Shown piece by piece: positions 1 to 4,415 of a stretch of DNA of 7,054 nucleotides. This stretch comes from an uncultured Alphaproteobacteria bacterium. Lineage in GTDB: Bacteria > Pseudomonadota > Alphaproteobacteria > Rhizobiales > Aestuariivirgaceae. Where the stretch lies: contig CALMLK010000300.1 of NCBI GenBank assembly GCA_937868035.1, forward strand, positions 1-7,054, given 5' to 3'. Numbering within the stretch: the first letter of the stretch is position 1; each line of letters opens with the position of its first letter. The notes beneath the pieces were generated by a model, which did not search any database, was not told the origin of the DNA, and saw only the letters and a list, made by a program, of their open reading frames with translations. Both the position numbers and the translations under genes were made by a program.

Positions 1-51
1 ACTTTTGGAGTTGAGTGTTGCCCCCCGATCCCCTGCAAGAAAATTGGGAAG

Positions 52-114
52 GCGTGCATACGAACGTTCGCACACGCTGCACTTGTTACGCCCGGGCACG
101 TTAACGTCAACGTT
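52..114. repeat. Cluster of AACGTT-type palindromes (possible operator)
   Basis: Three perfect palindromes sharing an ACGT-centred core lie within about 55 bases: CGAACGTTCG at 61-70, ACGTTAACGT at 98-107 and AACGTT at 109-114. The first is flanked by GCGTG (52-56) and CACGC (73-77), giving an imperfect extended dyad at 52-77. AACGTTC occurs as a direct repeat at 63-69 and 109-115. Such clustering in a low-GC leader fits a binding region for a dimeric regulator, but no known operator is recognised and chance is possible. Confidence 0.25.
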
Positions 115-354
115 CATTACTCTATCCTGCGTAGAAATGCGGTACATGTTGCAGGAGAGCAACACCGCCGGATACAACCCCAAATCTGGCAGCCCTGAGC
201 CGAAAAACACTTGTATTACAGTGGAAATCGCCTTCTGCGTGCAATGCGGGTGTAGGCAAGCCAAGCCTGGAATGCTAACAGTTGTTAAGGATTGGGTGCA
301 CTCCGAATGCAGCCGGAATGGTCCGGACTTGCTCAAAATCGTGTGCCCGTCGCT

Positions 355-361
355 GGGGGAG
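355..361 (+). promoter_or_regulatory. Ribosome binding site of the OmpA-family gene
   Basis: GGGGGAG ends 9 bases before the ATG at 371. It is a good Shine-Dalgarno match and supports that start. It overlaps the end of the rejected upstream open frame. Confidence 0.6.
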
Positions 362-370
362 TGAATCACC

Positions 371-2656
371 ATGAGGAAATGCCGCCCGTCAAAATGGGTG
401 CCCTGGGCAGTCGTGGGCGTTGGCCTGCCACTTCTGTGTGCAGCCCTGATTACGGATAAATCGCTGAAATCAGACGTTGTGGACAGGGCAAAGCAGACAT
501 TGGCCGGCAGCGACCTCACAAAATGGGCCGAAATCGAGCTGAATGGCCGTATCGCCACAGTGAAGGGCAAGACCACCAATGCCGCCGCGCCCGATGAGGT
601 GGTGAAGCTGGTGGCGGGCACCTATGGCGTCCGCAAGGTTGTCAATGCCACGACAGTGGAACCGCTGTCTCTGGTGGCGCCCACGATCGAATCACTGAAC
701 GCAACCGCACCCGTGGCCGAGATTAAGGGCACATGGCCGGAAGAAGCGGCCCAGAAGCTCACCGTCACCGTGGGCGAAACCGCCTATACGCTGCCCGGCA
801 GCGCGGAATTGACCACCAGCAGCGGCAATTGGCTGTTGAAGCTGCCCGCTCCATTGGCCGAAGGCTCTTATGATGTGATGGCCAGCGCCAGTGCCGACAG
901 CGACGGCGCAACCGTCACCCAGGCCGCGCCATCACCGGCCAGGGTCGTGGTGGACTTGCCCGATCCCGTTCCGCCTCCCGCCATTGCGGCAGCGCCGGCG
1001 GGTGCCGCATGGCCCTATGCCATCACAGGCAGCTTCCCTGAGGCAGACGTCAGCCGATTCGCTGCCACCGTGGACGGTCATGAGTATGTCCTGGGCGCAG
1101 GCCCGGACCTGACATCGGATGGCAAGGGCACCTTCAGCTTTGCACCGTCCCAGGCCTTTGCGCCGGGCAGTTATGATGTCACCTTCAGCCAGACCGACAA
1201 GTCGGGCAACGCCACCAGCGTAACGGCGGAGAAGGCGATCATCGTTCCGGCCGCGGCGGCAGTGCCTGAAGCGGCGCCTGCACCCGCCGTGGATACCGCT
1301 GCCCCCGCAGCGGCCGCCATCACATTGGCCGACGCAGCGGCAACGGACGTCCGCACCCTCACGGGCACATGGCCGGAAGGCGATGCAACGCGCCTCGCCG
1401 CCACGCTGGAGGGACGGACCTATGTTCTCGACACCGATTCGCAACTCACGCGCACCGGCAACCAGGCGGGAACCTTCACCTTCACGCCGGATACGGCAGG
1501 CCTTGCCCCCGGTGCATATCCGGTCGAAATCGCCACCAGCGATGCCGTGGGCAATACGGCCAAGGTGGTCGCAGAGAAGGCCATCGTGATTCCCGCAGCT
1601 GCCCCCGCACCGGCCCCCGAGCCGGCTCCAGCCCCGGCACCGGAGCCCGCACCGGCACCTGCGCCAGCACCCGTTTTGCTTGCTCCGCCCACGGTGGACA
1701 AGCAGCTTGATCTCACGGGCGCACCGATTCTCCGCGGCACCTGGCCGGAGAGCGAAGGTACCTCGCTCACGATCGGACTCGCGGGCAAGACCTATGAACT
1801 GGGCGCAAACGCCAATCTCTCGCGTGATGGGGCAGGCAAGTGGAAACTCTTCCCCTCGGCGGCCCTGAAGGATGGTATTTATGACGTGGTCGTCACCGCC
1901 CGCAACGGTGATGCCCAGTCGACGGACCAGACGCTGGCCGAAATCGAAGTGGACGCCACGCTGCCGGATGCGCCGACAGTAACGGTCCACGCCTCCGATG
2001 CCGCTCCGGGAACGCTCGCTGGCACGTATGATGCCAAGCGCTCCACCGCACTCAAGGTCGCCGTGCCGCAGCTCAACCTCACCGCCGACCTCGGCGCGGA
2101 GGGCAGCGCACTGACGGCAGATGGCGAAGGCGCATGGACCCTGGCGCTGCCCAAGAGCATCGCACCCGGCACATATGATGTCGTGGTGACGGCAACCGAC
2201 AAGCGCGGACGCAGCGTGGAGGACACGGGGGCAGGCGAGATCGTCATCTCTGCGGCCAACGAACCCGCGCCGAAGACGGACGCGCAGTTCGATTGCGCTG
2301 CCGTGATGACGCGAATCAACACCGTCTTCCCGATGCGCTTCATCTTTGCCCGCACCGATTTCCAGGAGCGCTTCGGCCTTTCGGTCAATCAGTATGCGGC
2401 GCTGCTGAAGGACTCGCGCTGCAGCAAGCTCAATGTTGAAGTGGGCGGCCACGCCGACGAGCGCGGCTCCGACTCCTACAACGAGGACCTCGCCGAACGC
2501 CGTGCCGCACGCGTGCGCGACATGTTGCTCGAGGCGGGCGTGGCCAAGGAACGGCTCTCTGTTTCCAGCTACGGCGAATCGCAGCCCCTCAATGCCGGCC
2601 ACGACGAAGAAGCGTGGTCCACCAACCGCCGCGTCGAAATCAAGATCTTGAAATAG
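371..2656 (+). CDS. Membrane-anchored BON / Ig-like repeat / OmpA-family protein
   Basis: This 761-residue cell-envelope protein is predicted to bind peptidoglycan. A basic N-terminus (MRKCRPSK) precedes a hydrophobic segment at residues 10-27, probably an uncleaved inner-membrane anchor with the rest periplasmic; Cys23 is not in a proper lipobox. Residues 33-98 resemble a BON domain (GRIATVKGKTT, then GVRKVVN). Five degenerate Ig-like repeats follow (about 103-197, 198-293, 311-408, 438-532 and 533-628), marked by GTWPE-type and GxYDV motifs, with an Ala/Pro/Glu linker at 409-434. Residues 640-761 are a typical OmpA C-terminal domain: GGHADERGS with Asp696, LAERRA with the Arg710-Arg711 pair, SYGES, and a TNRRVEI end. 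Asp696 and one of the arginines correspond to the diaminopimelate-binding residues of OmpA. Cys642 and Cys684 could form a disulfide. It is much longer than a plain OmpA/Pal protein because of the repeats. It is the first gene of a three-gene operon. OmpA domain call very sure; BON call moderately sure. Confidence 0.93.
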   Translation: MRKCRPSKWVPWAVVGVGLPLLCAALITDKSLKSDVVDRAKQTLAGSDLTKWAEIELNGRIATVKGKTTNAAAPDEVVKLVAGTYGVRKVVNATTVEPLSLVAPTIESLNATAPVAEIKGTWPEEAAQKLTVTVGETAYTLPGSAELTTSSGNWLLKLPAPLAEGSYDVMASASADSDGATVTQAAPSPARVVVDLPDPVPPPAIAAAPAGAAWPYAITGSFPEADVSRFAATVDGHEYVLGAGPDLTSDGKGTFSFAPSQAFAPGSYDVTFSQTDKSGNATSVTAEKAIIVPAAAAVPEAAPAPAVDTAAPAAAAITLADAAATDVRTLTGTWPEGDATRLAATLEGRTYVLDTDSQLTRTGNQAGTFTFTPDTAGLAPGAYPVEIATSDAVGNTAKVVAEKAIVIPAAAPAPAPEPAPAPAPEPAPAPAPAPVLLAPPTVDKQLDLTGAPILRGTWPESEGTSLTIGLAGKTYELGANANLSRDGAGKWKLFPSAALKDGIYDVVVTARNGDAQSTDQTLAEIEVDATLPDAPTVTVHASDAAPGTLAGTYDAKRSTALKVAVPQLNLTADLGAEGSALTADGEGAWTLALPKSIAPGTYDVVVTATDKRGRSVEDTGAGEIVISAANEPAPKTDAQFDCAAVMTRINTVFPMRFIFARTDFQERFGLSVNQYAALLKDSRCSKLNVEVGGHADERGSDSYNEDLAERRAARVRDMLLEAGVAKERLSVSSYGESQPLNAGHDEEAWSTNRRVEIKILK
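677..2254 (+). repeat. Five degenerate Ig-like repeats inside the OmpA-family gene
   Basis: Approximate unit borders are 677-961, 962-1249, 1301-1594, 1682-1966 and 1967-2254, each 95-98 codons. Each unit carries a G[TS][WFY]-type strand, a central Y-x-L or leucine-rich strand, a T/S-x-D/G-G-x-G turn, a [PK]G[ST]YDV-like motif and a closing hydrophobic strand ending near VP/LP. Units 2 and 3 are closest in sequence (EKAIIVP and EKAIVIP ends). Units 1 and 3 share an exact 17-base stretch at 727-743 and 1363-1379. This pattern fits repeated domain duplication, as in bacterial Ig-like surface proteins. Confidence 0.8.
1595..1672 (+). repeat. Ala/Pro/Glu low-complexity linker
   Basis: Residues 409-434 of the OmpA-family protein are almost only Ala and Pro, with two Glu (repeated PAPAPEP units). 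It separates Ig-like units 3 and 4 and is likely an extended, stiff spacer across the periplasm or peptidoglycan layer. The simple codon repeats make it prone to length change by slippage. Confidence 0.8.
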
Positions 2657-2665
2657 GAAAACGCC

Positions 2666-2797
2666 ATGTTTGACCTGTACAGCAACGGCTTCTGGACCAT
2701 CATCGACAATCACTGGATTTGGCTGCTTGTGGCCTTCGCCATCGGTATTTTCATCGGCTGGAAAACCTGCGAGCAGGTTCCGGGCCGGAACGCCTGA
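2666..2797 (+). CDS. Small single-pass membrane protein, 43 residues
   Basis: This short gene encodes MFDLYSNGFW at its N-terminus and ends EQVPGRNA. A strongly hydrophobic segment (residues 17-32, rich in Trp, Ile, Phe and Leu) contains Gly27-x-x-x-Gly31 and is followed by Lys33, Cys35 and a polar tail. Acidic residues before the helix (Asp3, Asp14) and Lys after it suggest N-outside, C-cytoplasmic topology. AGGA at 2655-2658, overlapping the TAG stop of the OmpA-family gene, is spaced 7 bases from the ATG, so translation is probably coupled. The next gene starts 17 bases after its stop. I do not recognise a named family. The motif LLxA[FY]xxGxxxG matches the membrane segment of the next protein, which argues that this is a real member of the operon and may pair with it. 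Confidence 0.75.
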   Translation: MFDLYSNGFWTIIDNHWIWLLVAFAIGIFIGWKTCEQVPGRNA

Positions 2798-2814
2798 GCA
2801 GGGGAGACTGAATC

Positions 2815-3504
2815 ATGTTGCATTATCTGATCGAACTCGCCCTCCTGCTGCTGGCGGCCTACATCGCCGGCGCCTGCGTGGGCTGCCTCCTGCGCAAACT
2901 CTTCGGCTCTGACGCAAGCGCAGACGCAACGGTGACGGAGGCCGCGGTGGATGCACCGGTTGCACCCGTTGCAGCCACCCTTGCCGCAGCACCCGCTGTG
3001 GCAGCGGCAGCCACCATGGCGGAACGCCCGGCTCCCGCTCCGGCAGCTCCGGTCGCCGCACCGGTAGAACGTGTTGCGCCACCACCGCCACCTCCGCCGC
3101 CGGTCGCAGCGGCACCCGCTCCCGCTCCGGTGCAGCACAGCGCAACACCTGCGCCGCTCGCTGCAACGGGAAAGATGGAGCGTCCGAAGGGAATCGCAGC
3201 CGCCCGTGGTGGCAAGGCGGACAATCTTCAGCGCATCAGCGGCATTGGCCCGAAGAACGAGAAGATCCTGCATAGTCTTGGCTTCTTCCACTTCGACCAG
3301 ATCGGCGCGTGGACCCGCGAGCAGGTGGCGTGGGTCGACGACCACCTCCGCTTCAACGGCCGCATTGCCCGCGAAGAGTGGATCAAGCAGGCCCGCCTGC
3401 TGGCCGATGGCAAGGACGCGGAGTTCCCCAGGCTTTATGGTACGGGTGGCCTCAAGAATCGCGAAGGCGACAAGCTGTCGGGCAGCCGCACGCGCCGCAC
3501 CTGA
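2815..3504 (+). CDS. Membrane-anchored H3TH (helix-3-turn-helix) domain protein
   Basis: This 229-residue protein has three parts. Residues 5-26 are a membrane helix with Gly19-x-x-x-Gly23, followed by Arg27-Lys28, which favours a cytoplasmic C-terminus. Residues 31-120 form a long Ala/Pro/Val linker with eight consecutive prolines at 89-96. Residues 134-198 are an H3TH domain with the helix-hairpin-helix ISGIGPKNEKILHSLG (141-156), then FHFDQIGAWT and VAWVDDHLRFNGRIAREEW. This domain is known from the alphaproteobacterial family annotated as predicted 5' DNA nuclease, flap endonuclease-1-like, and as a C-terminal extension of some NuoE proteins. No metal-binding nuclease core is present, so nuclease activity is doubtful; DNA or protein binding is more likely. 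The tail (200-229) is basic and ends RTRRT. The start is supported by GGGGAG at 2801-2806, 8 bases before the ATG. It is the last gene of the operon. Confidence 0.88.
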   Translation: MLHYLIELALLLLAAYIAGACVGCLLRKLFGSDASADATVTEAAVDAPVAPVAATLAAAPAVAAAATMAERPAPAPAAPVAAPVERVAPPPPPPPPVAAAPAPAPVQHSATPAPLAATGKMERPKGIAAARGGKADNLQRISGIGPKNEKILHSLGFFHFDQIGAWTREQVAWVDDHLRFNGRIAREEWIKQARLLADGKDAEFPRLYGTGGLKNREGDKLSGSRTRRT

Positions 3505-3528
3505 ACATCATCCGTTCACGGATAAAGG

Positions 3529-3551
3529 AAGGGCCGGTTTTACCGGCCCTT
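3529..3551 (+). terminator. Intrinsic terminator between convergent operons
   Basis: AAGGGCCGGT (3529-3538), a TTT loop and ACCGGCCCTT (3542-3551) form a perfect 10-bp, GC-rich stem, followed on the plus strand by a T-rich tract through 3559. A smaller hairpin, ATCCG-ttca-CGGAT (3510-3523), lies just upstream. It ends the OmpA-H3TH operon. On the minus strand the same stem is followed by a poorer U-tract, so it may also work there, less efficiently. Its right arm lies inside the end of the hydrolase gene. Confidence 0.85.
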
Positions 3552-4415
3552 TTCCTTTTCATCCACCCGGTCAAGCCAGCGTGCGAGGGCCGTAACACTT
3601 TCCGCTTCGTCGAGAAACGGCACGTGCCCCCGGCCCGGAATCTCGACAGATTCGGATTGCGGAAGCGTTTCGCAAAGGCGCCTGACCGTTGAAGGGGACA
3701 ACAAGTCCGATCCGGCCCCGCGCAAACATGTCACCGCCTTGCCGGCGAGGGCTGGCAACAGCTCCCAGAGATCAGGCACCTTGCCGGCTTCGATATCCGC
3801 CCGTGACGGCAATGTTGCCGCCAAGCGCATGTCGTAGTGTGGCGCAATGCGGCCGTCACTCCTGAGCACGTAGGCACGCTGCACCGCCGCCAGCCATTGC
3901 TCATGCGTCACACCGGCAAATCCTGGTGCGGTCGCGGCATAGGCTCGGGCCGCTGAGTCCCAATCCGCAAAGGACACGTCCCGGCCGACATAACCCACCA
4001 TGCGGATCAGGCTGGCAGGCTCGATGTGCGGCCCGATGTCGTTGAGACAGAGGCCCGCGAGCGCGGCCGGAGCAACAGCGGCCATGAGCATGCCGACAAT
4101 GCCGCCCCGCGATGTGCCCAGCAGGGCCACGCGTCCAACACCGATGGCTTTCAGCACCTCCAGCGTATCGGCAAGTTCCACCTGCGGCGCATAGGTCGCG
4201 GCGTCGGCAGCAGCATCAGAAAGACCGCGGCCCCGGAAATCAACCGTGATCACCGAGCGTACGTGCGCAAAGCGCGAGACGACGGGATCGAAGTCGCGGC
4301 CATTGCGTGTGAGACCGGGAAGACAGAGCAGGGGAACGCCACTGCCGCCCCCGTGCTGCTCCACGTAAATGCGTGTGCCATCGGCAGCAGGAACGTGCCT
4401 GCGAACCACGGGCAT
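3540..4415 (-). CDS. Alpha/beta hydrolase
   Basis: This 291-residue protein has the alpha/beta hydrolase fold. With numbering from the ATG at 4415, it shows the oxyanion-hole region LPGLTRNGRDFDPV (32-45), DFRGRGLSD (59-67), the nucleophile elbow GTSRG with Ser102, the acid Asp237 in GAGSDLLS, and the base His264 in GRGHVPFLDE, so the catalytic triad is complete. LNDIGPHIE (124-132) is a motif of a common proteobacterial subgroup near enol-lactonases and esterases. No signal peptide is seen, so it is probably cytoplasmic. The substrate cannot be told. A longer frame reaches TTG at 4460, but the ATG fits better because it overlaps the TGA of the transglycosylase gene as TGATG and the protein then begins just before the first strand. 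It is co-transcribed with the transglycosylase; a functional link to cell wall turnover is only inferred. The end, EKEKGR plus TAA, is encoded by the terminator right arm and the bases beyond it. Confidence 0.9.
   Translation of the reverse strand: MPVVRRHVPAADGTRIYVEQHGGGSGVPLLCLPGLTRNGRDFDPVVSRFAHVRSVITVDFRGRGLSDAAADAATYAPQVELADTLEVLKAIGVGRVALLGTSRGGIVGMLMAAVAPAALAGLCLNDIGPHIEPASLIRMVGYVGRDVSFADWDSAARAYAATAPGFAGVTHEQWLAAVQRAYVLRSDGRIAPHYDMRLAATLPSRADIEAGKVPDLWELLPALAGKAVTCLRGAGSDLLSPSTVRRLCETLPQSESVEIPGRGHVPFLDEAESVTALARWLDRVDEKEKGR

Larger units (their letters stand above)
1..370. other. Leader region without a convincing gene
   Basis: No gene is supported in this stretch upstream of the OmpA-family gene. 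GC is about 54% by my count, clearly lower than the coding DNA that follows. A TTG-started open frame (5-364) could encode 119 residues and stops 6 bases before the next ATG. It has rare codons for this genome (AGA, CTA, TTA, AGG), weak GC preference at third positions, and no recognisable domain apart from a few cysteines, so I treat it as chance. The region probably holds the promoter and 5' leader of the downstream operon. I could not find a -35/-10 pair good enough to report. Short inverted repeats are present, namely the palindromes at 61-114, TAACA-gt-TGTTA at 276-287 and CCGGA-atgg-TCCGG at 313-326. The lower GC could also mean acquired or misassembled DNA. Confidence 0.5.

Noticed and set aside
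211..310. Promoter-like boxes TTGTAT and TTGTTA in the leader
   Set aside because: No matching -10 box at proper spacing was found for either.
313..326. Small hairpin CCGGA-atgg-TCCGG
   Set aside because: The stem has only five pairs with no T-tract or known regulatory motif; it is likely chance.
5..364. TTG-started frame of 119 codons upstream of the OmpA-family gene
   Set aside because: Weak third-position GC, rare codons, no domain and no visible ribosome binding site because the start is at the window edge.
932..2713. 593-codon open frame antisense to the OmpA-family gene
   Set aside because: It is a shadow of GC-rich codon use. The translation is rich in Cys, Arg and Gly with no domain, while the plus strand has clear domains.
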